Both the position numbers and the translations under genes were made by a program. Below are positions 25,955 to 34,149 of a stretch of DNA of 60,204 nucleotides, one piece after another (positions within the stretch are counted from its first letter, which is position 1; each line of letters opens with the position of its first letter). The notes under the pieces were generated by a model. It ran no database searches. It saw only the letters and a program-made list of their open reading frames with translations, and was not told the origin of the DNA. The stretch is from contig JAPDPT010000014.1 of the NCBI GenBank assembly GCA_034506315.1, positions 1 through 60,204 of the forward strand. The letters are read 5' to 3'. This stretch comes from a candidate division KSB1 bacterium. Its GTDB lineage: Bacteria; Zhuqueibacterota; Zhuqueibacteria; Oleimicrobiales; Geothermoviventaceae.

Positions 25955-26287
25955 ATGAAGGCTGTGGTCGTAAACTCAGAGGCCATGGGCAATGGGGATC
26001 CGGAACTCGGCCGGACCCTGATCCTCAAGTTCCTGAACAGTCTGCGGAGGAGTGAAACCAAGCCGGACGTGATCCTTTTCTACAACACGGGCGTCAGGGT
26101 TCTTTGCCAACCTGGTGCAGTGCTGGAGGCGTTGCAAGACCTCCAGGCCTCCGGCGTAGAGCTCATCGCCTGTGGCACGTGCGTGTCCTATTTCCAGCTC
26201 CAGGACCGGATCCTCGTTGGCCGCGTCAGCAACATGGACGAGATCGTAGCTACGCTGATGAAAGCCGACTCCGTAGTAACAATCTGA
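25955..26287 (+). CDS. DsrE/YedF C-terminal-like protein
   Basis: 110 residues from the ATG at 25955 with GGAGGG 6 bases upstream. It resembles the DsrE-like C-terminal domain of the selenium-metabolism protein YedF: ILKFLNSL, VILFYNTGVRVLC, a conserved cysteine pair in ELIACGTCVSYF and the ending VGRVSNMDEIVATLMKADSVVTI. The TusA-like N-terminal domain of YedF is absent, so this is a stand-alone form. A role in sulfur or selenium relay through the Cys pair is possible. No selD or selA is nearby. Confidence 0.78.
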   Translation: MKAVVVNSEAMGNGDPELGRTLILKFLNSLRRSETKPDVILFYNTGVRVLCQPGAVLEALQDLQASGVELIACGTCVSYFQLQDRILVGRVSNMDEIVATLMKADSVVTI

Positions 26288-26521
26288 GCAGCAGCAAACC
26301 GGAGTGGGACGGCCCCAGCCCCTGCAGGACGCTCTGCGGCGTAGGCTCGGGGCTTCGGATGGCGGCGGACTTTAGGATCGGCGGCCGAAGGCGACCAGAC
26401 CGTGCGGCAACGGCTGAAAGAGGAGGCGCCTTCGGAACTGCTGAGCGGGGATCAAGCAGAGCGAGCGGGCCACAAGGGGCGCCGGCGGGCGCGATACCCT
26501 GGCCCGGGGAGGGAGGATAGA

Positions 26522-27400
26522 ATGCGTGCCAATGGACGTTTCGGCCGCTCCGTCACCGTCGTTGTTCTCGCTTTCGGAATGGCTTGCGCGGTTGGCTGTT
26601 CCGGCAAAATGGCCCTCCGGTCCGTGGTGCACGAACCTGAGGTGAGCCTGCAGGGGGTCAGGGTAGGCCAGCTGTCTTTTGAGGCCGTGGAACTCGTCGC
26701 CGACCTTCAGGTGGTGAATCCGAATCCCTTCGGGGTCTCGTTGGCCGGGCTCGAGTACGAGTTTCAGGTGGCCGGTCAGTCGCTCCTATCCGGTCGGCAG
26801 GAGCAAGGCCTGGAGATTCGAGGGCGAGGCGAAAGTGCGCTGAGCCTCCCTGTGCAGGTCGTCTTCCGAGAGCTCCGCGAAGCGCTCAAGGAGCTTGCCG
26901 ACGCGGACAGTGCCGACTACCTCCTGAACGTGAGGTTGTCTTTCGACCTCCCCGTGCTGGGACGGCTCGGGGTGCCCCTTTCCCACCGGGCGCGTCTACC
27001 GGTCCTCCGATTGCCCGAGCTCGCCTTTCGGGGCCTCCGTCTGAGAAGCCTCTCGCTGAGCTCAGCCAGCGTAGGAATTGTGCTCGGGGTGCGCAACCCG
27101 AACGCGTTCGCCTTCCGAGTGCAAGGGCTCGAGTATTCTCTGGATGTCCACGGGGCAACCTGGCTTTCCGGTTCGGCAGAGGGGCTCGGCGAGGTCCCCC
27201 CGCAAGGGACGACCGAACTCGAGATCCCAGCTTCCATTGACTTTCTCCAATTGGGCCGCTCGGCGCAGCGCCTCATCGCAAGCGGTGGATCCTTGCCGTA
27301 CCGTCTCCGTGGGAAATTAACGTTCGGTTCGTTTCTGCCCTTCTTCCACTCCTCGCCGATCGCCTTCGACTTCTCGGGGGAGGCGGAATGGCTCAGGTGA
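26522..27400 (+). CDS. Lipoprotein with two LEA14/WHy domains
   Basis: 292 residues from the ATG at 26522 (GGGAGGGAGG upstream). The N-terminus is a lipoprotein signal ending in the lipobox AVGC. Two repeats follow, about residues 35-160 and 165-290. Each has the LEA14/WHy pattern of a beta-sandwich with an NPN motif (VVNPNPFGVSLAGLEYEF and VRNPNAFAFRVQGLEYSL). These domains occur in desiccation-related plant proteins and in some bacterial outer-membrane proteins. Its function here is unknown; a periplasmic protective or structural role is only a guess. Confidence 0.83.
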   Translation: MRANGRFGRSVTVVVLAFGMACAVGCSGKMALRSVVHEPEVSLQGVRVGQLSFEAVELVADLQVVNPNPFGVSLAGLEYEFQVAGQSLLSGRQEQGLEIRGRGESALSLPVQVVFRELREALKELADADSADYLLNVRLSFDLPVLGRLGVPLSHRARLPVLRLPELAFRGLRLRSLSLSSASVGIVLGVRNPNAFAFRVQGLEYSLDVHGATWLSGSAEGLGEVPPQGTTELEIPASIDFLQLGRSAQRLIASGGSLPYRLRGKLTFGSFLPFFHSSPIAFDFSGEAEWLR

Positions 27401-27577
27401 GCGACGGCTCGATACCGAGCCTCAGCCTGACTCTCTCCCGGTCGGAGCCTTGCCGGGGGAGTGCCTTTAGGCTTGACTCGGCTGCAGGCGCGTCGTAACT
27501 TTGGCTGACCTCCTGAGCGCTATCGACGAAGCACGGTCCAGGTTGAGCCGCGGTTTCCGCATTGCAGGGAAGGCGCC

Positions 27578-28627
27578 ATGAGCAGAAGAGAGTGGGTCAT
27601 GTGTCTTGTCTTGGGAGTCTTGACAGGCTGCGCGACGCAACGCAGAGGCCCATTCCACGCGGAGGTGGAGGTCGACCCGTCTACAGGCTGGCATGTGATC
27701 ACCCTGTCCTACCACGCCAGTGAACCCATGCGTAGCCTGACCGCGAAGGTCTGTCCCGAAGGGGGAAGCAATCTATTCTCCCTGAAGGTTGGTCCCTTTG
27801 AGCTGCTTCGCCAGCCGGATTCCTTGCGCCAGCTTCAGGGCCGCGGCTACGGCATCGTCGTTCTCTACCCCACGCCCAACCGAGTACGCAACGCGAGGTT
27901 CACTTTTGAGGGACGCGAGTATTCGATGCCGAAGAACTGGCGCGAGCACCACCTGCACGGCTTGGTGCTGGACAAGGCATGGCGGTTTGCGAAGCCAGTG
28001 GTCACGAATACCTCCGCTTCGGTGAAAACCTGGATCGATTTCGAGCCTCAAAGCGAAGTCTATCGGTACTTCCCCTGGCGGTCTCGGCTGTCCCTTGCGT
28101 TTACTCTGACGGAACGGGGCCTCCGGGTTGCCTACGAGGTCGCAAATCAGGACGAAAAGCCTCTGCCCTACGGTTTTGGAATTCACCCCTACTTCTGGCT
28201 GCTGGGCGATCGCACACAGACCTTCATTCAGGTCCCGGCGCGGGCGCACATGGAGGCTGTGGAGCTCCTTCCGACGGGCCGACTGGAGCCCTTGGACGGC
28301 AGTCTGTACGATCTGCGCAAGCCCCGTCCCCTCTCCGAGCTGAACCTGGACGATGTGTTCTGGGGCATGTCGCCCGAACAGCCGATGTCCTGGGAGGCCC
28401 GTGACAAAGGGGTCCGTGTCACATTGCGCGCCTCCAGGGAGTTCACGCACGCGGTCGTGTTTACGCCGCCAGACCGCAATTTCTTCTGCCTCGAAAACCA
28501 GACGTGCAGCACCGATGCCCATAATCTTTTCGCCCAGGGACTCCGGGACGAATCGCACCTGCAGATTGTCCCGCCAGGAGCGTCGAGCTCGGGCTGGGTG
28601 GAACTTATCCCGGAGATCATCCCCTGA
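27578..28627 (+). CDS. Aldose-1-epimerase-family lipoprotein
   Basis: 349 residues. The signal peptide ends in the lipobox LTGC, so the protein is lipid-anchored. The galactose-mutarotase fold is recognised from HHLHGLVLDKAWRF, the catalytic His in FGIHPYFWLL and the Glu in FFCLENQTCSTDAHN, the second with the NxxTD-type pattern seen in this superfamily. It may equilibrate sugar anomers, or bind a sugar, outside the inner membrane, which would help a transport system such as the one upstream. It is followed 23 bases later by the ceramidase-like gene. Confidence 0.85.
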   Translation: MSRREWVMCLVLGVLTGCATQRRGPFHAEVEVDPSTGWHVITLSYHASEPMRSLTAKVCPEGGSNLFSLKVGPFELLRQPDSLRQLQGRGYGIVVLYPTPNRVRNARFTFEGREYSMPKNWREHHLHGLVLDKAWRFAKPVVTNTSASVKTWIDFEPQSEVYRYFPWRSRLSLAFTLTERGLRVAYEVANQDEKPLPYGFGIHPYFWLLGDRTQTFIQVPARAHMEAVELLPTGRLEPLDGSLYDLRKPRPLSELNLDDVFWGMSPEQPMSWEARDKGVRVTLRASREFTHAVVFTPPDRNFFCLENQTCSTDAHNLFAQGLRDESHLQIVPPGASSSGWVELIPEIIP

Positions 28628-28650
28628 GTGCGGCGCCTGGACCAGGGAGG

Positions 28651-30060
28651 GTGGCCAAAACAGCAGACGCGAGGCAAACGTTGAAGCGCTGGGTCCGCAG
28701 GCTGCTCTTCGCTCTCCTGCTTTTCGCGGTGGCGGTGGGGGCTGTCTCTTTGCGGACCGTCAACTCCAGCCTGCCAGGCCCGTCTGACTACGGCCGCCGA
28801 ACCTACACCCGGCTGCAGTCAGAGCTGAGCTCTGCACCCGTCTGTGAAGACGCCCCTATTGAAGCTGGCATCGGAAAGGCCGGGCTGACGCCGAGGATCG
28901 GGCTCCCCCTAGCCGGATATGGAGACCGCAAGGGCCGTCCATCCACAGGAGTCCACGACAGCCTGTACGTGCGGTGTCTGGCCCTGTCTGCCGGCGACTG
29001 CAAGATCCTGCTCCTCACCCTGGAAGCGCTGATTGTCCCCTGGGAAGTTGCCCGAGGCGTGCTGGACGTGCTGCAACGGCAGGTGGGGCTGGAGCCCCGC
29101 TCGGTCTACTTCGGGGCTACCCACACCCACTCCGGAGCGGGTGGGTGGGGTAGGGGTCCCCTTGCGGAGGCCTTTGCCGGTCCGTTCGCAGCCGAAGTGG
29201 TGGAGATGTTCGTCGACAGCGCAGTGGCTGCGGCGGTGAGGGCATTCCGTGATCTGCGGCCAGCGGAGGTTTTCTGGGATCAATTTGGCGCTGCACGCTG
29301 GACGGCTAATCGCCTTGTGGGAGAAAGAGGCCAGATCGATTCCCTGTTCACTTTCTTGGCGGTGCGGCGTGACGGCAAGCCACTGGCCGTTGTCGGGAGC
29401 TTCGCAGCTCACGCTACCGTCCTCCCGGCGGAGAACTTGGAGTTCTCGGGCGACTGGCCGGGCTACTGGTCGCGGGCTCTGGAGCAGGAGGGGATTCCTT
29501 TGGCGGCGTACTTCGCTGGCGGGGTGGGGAGCCACCGCCCGAAGGGACCCGGCGCAGGCTTCGAGAGGGCCAGGGCGATCGGCGAAGCACTGGCCCAGGA
29601 GCTGCTCACGCGCCTTCCGCAGGCCAGCTGGCGTGATCGCGTCAGCCTCCGCACGGTCCGCGTGCCGATAGAGCTTGGGCCCTTGCAGCTGCGCATTTCC
29701 CAGAAGCTGACGCTGGCTCCTTGGCTCGGGCGAAAGCTCCTGCGTCCGGGGCCTGTCTGGCTCAGCGGACTCCGGATCGGGGATCTGGTCCTGCTGGGGG
29801 CGCCGGCAGACTGGAGCGGCGAGCTCACCAACGAGCTGCGCGCGACGGCCGACTCCCTTGGGCTTCAGGTGACGGTGACGAGCTTCAACGGGGGCTACGT
29901 GGGCTACGTGGTTCCGGACCCCTATTACCCTCTGGACGAGTACGAGACGCGGCTCATGTCCTTCTACGGACCGCACACGGGCTCCTACTTTCTCAGCCTG
30001 TTCCGGCTTCTGCTCTCAGGTTTGGCTGGGGAGCGAACCGGCAGGCAAGGGCTGGGGTAG
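28651..30060 (+). CDS. Membrane-anchored neutral-ceramidase-like protein
   Basis: 469 residues from the GTG at 28651. That GTG sits immediately after GGGAGG, which is poor spacing; a TTG at 28681 has GAGG about 6 bases upstream and is a good alternative. A basic stretch and one hydrophobic helix (LLFALLLFAVAVGAVSL) anchor it. The body matches the N-terminal domain of neutral/alkaline ceramidases: EAGIGKAGLTPRIGLPLAGYG, a zinc-type GATHTHSGAGG and SFAAHATVLP. The C-terminal Ig-like domain of classic ceramidases is absent. Proteins annotated this way in polysaccharide degraders often have other hydrolase roles, so lipid specificity should not be assumed. Confidence 0.8.
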   Translation: MAKTADARQTLKRWVRRLLFALLLFAVAVGAVSLRTVNSSLPGPSDYGRRTYTRLQSELSSAPVCEDAPIEAGIGKAGLTPRIGLPLAGYGDRKGRPSTGVHDSLYVRCLALSAGDCKILLLTLEALIVPWEVARGVLDVLQRQVGLEPRSVYFGATHTHSGAGGWGRGPLAEAFAGPFAAEVVEMFVDSAVAAAVRAFRDLRPAEVFWDQFGAARWTANRLVGERGQIDSLFTFLAVRRDGKPLAVVGSFAAHATVLPAENLEFSGDWPGYWSRALEQEGIPLAAYFAGGVGSHRPKGPGAGFERARAIGEALAQELLTRLPQASWRDRVSLRTVRVPIELGPLQLRISQKLTLAPWLGRKLLRPGPVWLSGLRIGDLVLLGAPADWSGELTNELRATADSLGLQVTVTSFNGGYVGYVVPDPYYPLDEYETRLMSFYGPHTGSYFLSLFRLLLSGLAGERTGRQGLG

Positions 30061-30095
30061 GTGCGAAAAGTGGGTGGAAGCAGAGAGGAGGTGCC

Positions 30096-31430
30096 ATGAG
30101 ACCGATTTCACGGCGAGGCTTTGTCAAGACCATGGCGGGTGCCACAGCTGCCTTTGCCGCGCTCGGCAAAGCGGAGGCGCAAGCGACCCCGAAGAAGGCG
30201 AGCGCCAATGAGCGCCTGGGGGTGGCTCTCATCGGAAGTGGAGGCCGCGGACGAAGCCTCCTGGACGATTTCCTGCGCACGGGCCAGGTGGACGTGGTCG
30301 CCATCGCGGACGTGGACGAGGAGATGCTCGACAAGGGGCTCAACAAGGTGGAGGCAGCCCAGGGCAAACGGCCGGCGGGATATCGTGATTTCCGCCGCGT
30401 GTTGGAACGCAAGGACGTGGACGCAGTCATCGTGGCGACGCCGGACCACTGGCACGCCCTTCCCACGATCTACGCCTGCCAGGCCGGAAAAGATGTGTAC
30501 GTCGAGAAGCCCCTTGCAAAGACCATCCAAGAAGGCCGGGCGATGGTGAACGCGGCCCGGCGCTACAACCGGATCGTCCAGGTGGGAACGCAGCAGCGCA
30601 GTGCCGACCACTTCAAAAAAGCCGTGGAGTACGTCCAATCGGGCAAGCTGGGCAAGATCCGGATGGTCCGTGCCTGGGCCTATCTGGACTGGAAGGGAGG
30701 ATTGGGCAATCCCGCGGATACCACACCCCCGTCCACCGTCGACTACGACTTCTGGCTCGGACCTGCCCCCAAGCGGCCTTTCAACCCGGCTCGTTTCCAC
30801 TTCACCTTCCGATGGTTCTGGGACTACTCCGGCGGCCTGATGACCGACTGGGGGGCGCACATGGTGGATATCGCCATGTGGGCCATGGGCGAGGATCCGA
30901 TCGGCGCCATGGCCATCGGCGGCAAGTACGGCTACCCCGACGACATCATGGAGACACCCGACACCCAGCAGTCCATTGTGGAATTCCCAAGCTTCTCCCT
31001 CCTCTGGGAGCACATGATCGGATGCGGGATCGGACCCTGGCAGCGCGAACACGGGGTGGAATTCCACGGCCAGAACGGGATCCTGGTCGTGGACCGCGGA
31101 GGCTGGGAGGTGTACGCCGAGACGGACAAGATCGACCGCCCCGACCGCATCTACAAGATGATGCCTGTACCCCGCCAGGCGGGATCGAGCGACTACAGCT
31201 TCACCCACGTACAAAACTTCGTGGATTCGGTGAAATCGCGCAAACCCCCAATTGCGGACGTCGAGATCGGCCATAAGTCGGTCATCGCCTGCCATCTGGC
31301 GAACATCGCCGTGAGGCTGCGCCGCTACATCCGATGGGACCCGCAGAAAGAGGAGGTAGTCGGCGATCCTGAGGCCCAGCGGCTGGTCCTGGCCGAGTAC
31401 CGCAAGCCGTGGGAGCTGCCCAAGATCTGA
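30096..31430 (+). CDS. Tat-exported Gfo/Idh/MocA family oxidoreductase
   Basis: 444 residues from the ATG at 30096, which has GAGGAGGTG upstream. The twin-arginine signal is ISRRGFVKTMAGATAAF. The NAD-binding segment is VALIGSGGRGRSLL. The DVYVEKPLAKTIQEG motif holds the family EKP and DWGAHMVDIAMWAMGE the catalytic His. It is similar in design to the protein at 7085-8443 but not a recent copy. Exported members act on sugars or amino sugars, probably with tightly bound NAD. Its own strong ribosome site and the 35-base gap suggest it may be read with the genes upstream. Confidence 0.92.
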   Translation: MRPISRRGFVKTMAGATAAFAALGKAEAQATPKKASANERLGVALIGSGGRGRSLLDDFLRTGQVDVVAIADVDEEMLDKGLNKVEAAQGKRPAGYRDFRRVLERKDVDAVIVATPDHWHALPTIYACQAGKDVYVEKPLAKTIQEGRAMVNAARRYNRIVQVGTQQRSADHFKKAVEYVQSGKLGKIRMVRAWAYLDWKGGLGNPADTTPPSTVDYDFWLGPAPKRPFNPARFHFTFRWFWDYSGGLMTDWGAHMVDIAMWAMGEDPIGAMAIGGKYGYPDDIMETPDTQQSIVEFPSFSLLWEHMIGCGIGPWQREHGVEFHGQNGILVVDRGGWEVYAETDKIDRPDRIYKMMPVPRQAGSSDYSFTHVQNFVDSVKSRKPPIADVEIGHKSVIACHLANIAVRLRRYIRWDPQKEEVVGDPEAQRLVLAEYRKPWELPKI

Positions 31431-31600
31431 TCCGGAACGGCGGGGCCGCCGCAAAGCCGGGAGGCCCTTCCCGCGGGATCTGGAGGGTGGGAGGCAAAAG
31501 CCCGATAGAGAAGGGGGACCGGGGGATAGAGGGGCGCGCGAGGTGGGCGTCTGCGTGGGGGGGAGGATCATCCGTCCGCCAGGGCTGAGAGGTGCGGGGT

Positions 31601-32317
31601 ATGGGTGCCGGTGCGGCGTTAATCACGGGTGCTGCCAAGAGGATCGGTAGGGCGATCGCCCTCGAGCTGGCTCGGGCGGGTTTCGACATCGGCATCCACT
31701 ACCGCGGCGGCGCCGAGGCTGCGAAAGAGGCGAAAGCGGAGATAGAACAGCTCGGCGTGCGCTGCGAGCTTTTCGAAGCCGATTTCGGCCCTGGTTTCCA
31801 AGCGGAAGAGCTGGTTCGCCGCGCGGCAGAGCTCCTGCCAGGGCTCTCGGTCCTGGTCAATAACGTTTCGGTCTTCGAAGCCGGTGACCTTCTCGATGTC
31901 GACGAGAAGCAATTCGAGCGCGTCCTGGCTGTGAACCTGCGCGCACCCTTCTTCCTGACCCAGGCCTTCGCGCGACACTGCCGGAAAGGGGTGGTGGTGA
32001 ACATTCTGGACACGAGGGTGGCTCAGAACCCCACGCAGCATTTTGTGTACACCCTGTCCAAAAAGGCTTTGCGCGAGTTCACGAAAATGGCCGCCCTGGC
32101 TCTGGCGCCGGACATCCGGGTCAGCGCCGTTTGCCCTGGTGCGATCCTCCCACCGCCGGGACAAGACGCGTCCTACCTTGCCGAGAAGGCCAGGAGGATA
32201 CCGGCGCGAAGAAGTGGGTCGCCGGAAGATGTTGCCCGCGCGGTGCTTTACCTCGTCCAAAACCCCTTCGTGACGGGCGAGGAGATCTTCGTCGACGGTG
32301 GGGAACACCTCCTCTGA
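31601..32317 (+). CDS. folM: Pteridine-reductase-like SDR (FolM type)
   Basis: 238 residues from the ATG at 31601 (GAGAGG 8 bases upstream; an in-frame GTG is at 31592). The Rossmann motif is ITGAAKRIGRAIA and the usual NNAS motif is VNNVSVFEAGDL. The catalytic pair is present as YTLSK, with ILDTRVAQNPTQ before it, as in pteridine reductase/FolM proteins that reduce dihydromonapterin or dihydrofolate. folB starts 8 bases after its stop and folK overlaps folB, which strongly supports a pterin role. It could supply an alternative to DHFR. Sequence alone does not separate FolM from a general SDR. Confidence 0.78.
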   Translation: MGAGAALITGAAKRIGRAIALELARAGFDIGIHYRGGAEAAKEAKAEIEQLGVRCELFEADFGPGFQAEELVRRAAELLPGLSVLVNNVSVFEAGDLLDVDEKQFERVLAVNLRAPFFLTQAFARHCRKGVVVNILDTRVAQNPTQHFVYTLSKKALREFTKMAALALAPDIRVSAVCPGAILPPPGQDASYLAEKARRIPARRSGSPEDVARAVLYLVQNPFVTGEEIFVDGGEHLL

Positions 32318-32325
32318 GGCTGGCG

Positions 32326-32679
32326 ATGCTCATCCGGATCAAGAACCTTCGTCTCCGCACCATTCTCGGGGTGGAGGACTGGGAGCGCCGGGAAAGGCAG
32401 GATGTGGTCATTAATGTCGAGGTCGAGTTTGACGGATCGGACGCCGTGCAGAGCGACAAGCTGGAACACACGCTCGACTACAAGGCCCTCACGAAGCGAA
32501 TCATCCAGGAGGTGGAAAGCTCCCGTTTCCATCTGCTGGAGACACTTGCCCAGCACGTGCTGAACCTTGTCCTGGAGCAGGAGCGGGTGATCGCGGCCCG
32601 GGTGGAAGTCGACAAGCCCAATGCCCTGCGCTTCGCCGACTCCGTCTCCGTGGTCTGTTCGGGGAGGAAGGGGCCGTGA
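32326..32679 (+). CDS. folB: Dihydroneopterin aldolase
   Basis: 117 residues, normal family length. It converts 7,8-dihydroneopterin to 6-hydroxymethyl-dihydropterin plus glycolaldehyde. Typical features are IRIKNLRLRTILGVEDWERRERQ, TLDYKALTKRI, the ESSRFHLLETLAQHV segment with the substrate-binding Glu, and VEVDKPNALRFADSV. It overlaps folK by 4 bp and follows the FolM-like gene by 8 bases. Confidence 0.95.
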   Translation: MLIRIKNLRLRTILGVEDWERRERQDVVINVEVEFDGSDAVQSDKLEHTLDYKALTKRIIQEVESSRFHLLETLAQHVLNLVLEQERVIAARVEVDKPNALRFADSVSVVCSGRKGP

Positions 32680-33059
32680 ATCGGGCCGTGATCAGTGTGG
32701 GTTCCAATATCGACCCGGAAGAGCACACTCGTCGCGCCAGGGAAAGGATCGCGCAGCGATTCAAGCTCCTGGCGGAGTCCGAGTTTGTGGAGACGGAGCC
32801 CATCGGCCGGCCGGACCAGCCCAACTTTCTCAACGGGGCTCTTCTCATCGAGACGGACCTGAGCCGCCAGGAGCTCAAGGCCTGGCTTCGGGCGCTGGAA
32901 GAGGAGCTTGGACGTGTGCGAACGGGCGATCGGTACGGTCCCCGCACGATTGACCTGGACATCGTGGTGTGGAACGACGAGGTTGTCGAGTTCGAGGTCT
33001 ACGACAGACCCTACCTGCGAAGGGCGGTGCAACAGCTACTCCCGCACCTGGGTCTCTGA
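32676..33059 (+). CDS. folK: HPPK, 6-hydroxymethyl-dihydropterin pyrophosphokinase (short form)
   Basis: 127 residues, GTG start inside the folB stop (GTGA). It transfers pyrophosphate from ATP to 6-hydroxymethyl-dihydropterin. The N-terminal ISVGSNIDPEEH, the FLNGALLIETDLS strand and the signature GDRYGPRTIDLDIVVW with its Mg2+-binding Asp pair are clear. The usual family length is about 160, and the HPRxxxRxFVLxPL tail is reduced to YDRPYLRRAVQQLLPHL, so this is a compact version. It should still form the active site. folP is not in the window. Confidence 0.93.
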   Translation: MNRAVISVGSNIDPEEHTRRARERIAQRFKLLAESEFVETEPIGRPDQPNFLNGALLIETDLSRQELKAWLRALEEELGRVRTGDRYGPRTIDLDIVVWNDEVVEFEVYDRPYLRRAVQQLLPHLGL

Positions 33060-33085
33060 GCGCGGCACACGACGGAGGTCGACCG

Positions 33086-33862
33086 GTGCGCGACATGGGA
33101 GTTTCCGGCAAGGTGGCGATTGTGACGGGGGCCAGCAGCGGGATCGGCCGGGCCACGGCGCTGGCCTTTGCGCGCGAGGGGGCCAAGGTGGCCCTTGTGG
33201 CGCGCGACGAACGGCGTCTTCGGGAGACGGCAGCGCAGTTTTGGGGCACGTCCGGCGAAGCCCTCGTTGTGCCAGCCGACGTGACCCTCCCGGCCGACTG
33301 TGAGCGCGTAGTCCGCACCGTGGTGCACGAATGGGGGGGCATCGATATCTTGGTCAACGCGGCCGGGATTATCGCCAGTGGCAGCATTGAAAGCACGTCC
33401 CTTGAGGACTGGGACCGGATGTTTGCGATCAACGTGCGGGCCGTCTTCTACCTGATGCACCTGTGCGTCCCGTACCTGATCCAGCGGAAGGGCAACATCG
33501 TGAACGTGTCCAGTGTGACGGGGCTGAGGGCGTTCCCCAACGTCCTTGCGTATTGCGCCAGCAAGGCAGCCCTCGATCACCTCACGCGCTGCGCCGCCTT
33601 GGAGCTTGCCCCCAAGGGGGTGCGCGTCAATGCCGTGAATCCTGGCGTGGTCGTCACGGAGCTTCACCGGCGCGGCGGGATGGACGAGCAGGCCTACGCG
33701 GAATTCCTCGAACGCAGCAAGTCCACACACCCCCTGGGGCGCGTCGGCAGGCCAGAGGAGGTGGCCGAGCTCATCCTGTTCCTTGCGTCTCCCCACGCGT
33801 CCTGGATCACGGGCGATACGGTGAGCATCGACGGGGGTCGCGCTCAGACCTGCCTGCGTTAG
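33086..33862 (+). CDS. Short-chain dehydrogenase/reductase
   Basis: 258 residues from the GTG at 33086, chosen because GGAGG lies 7 bases upstream; the ATG at 33095 would be 16 bases away. Classical SDR: VTGASSGIGRATA, the NAAG-type motif VNAAGI, active-site Ser in NVSSVTG and YCASK as the YxxxK pair, then IDGGRAQ at the end. It resembles 3-oxoacyl-ACP reductase and sugar dehydrogenases; the substrate cannot be named. It begins 27 bases after folK but is probably not a folate gene. Confidence 0.88.
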   Translation: MRDMGVSGKVAIVTGASSGIGRATALAFAREGAKVALVARDERRLRETAAQFWGTSGEALVVPADVTLPADCERVVRTVVHEWGGIDILVNAAGIIASGSIESTSLEDWDRMFAINVRAVFYLMHLCVPYLIQRKGNIVNVSSVTGLRAFPNVLAYCASKAALDHLTRCAALELAPKGVRVNAVNPGVVVTELHRRGGMDEQAYAEFLERSKSTHPLGRVGRPEEVAELILFLASPHASWITGDTVSIDGGRAQTCLR

Positions 33863-34149
33863 GAACGGTTGGGCTTGGGCCGCGATTGCCGACGGCGACC
33901 AAAGCAACGGGCCCCGAAGCGGAGACCCGTGAGGGGCCTGGGTCGGACGGGAGTGGTTTTTCGCCAAAGCAGCGGGGTCGTTCAGCATCCTGGGCCGGCC
34001 GGGAGGGGGACAAAAGGTTTCGCCCTTTCGCGGACGGCGGAAGGGGGCAGCTCACGCTTCTGAGCGGTCCGACAAGGTGATTCCACAAGGGGGAGACTCG
34101 TTTACTCGGAGCAGGTTTGGCCTCGGAAAAGGACGGAAGCGGAGGAACC

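Noticed and set aside
28651-28680. GTG at 28651 as a certain start of the ceramidase-like protein
   Set aside because: The GGAGG directly abuts the codon; the TTG at 28681 has better spacing, so the start is left open.
30108-31571. 487-residue frame on the minus strand opposite the Gfo/Idh/MocA gene
   Set aside because: The plus-strand protein has Tat signal, NAD motif and EKP motif. The antisense frame is low in recognisable motifs.
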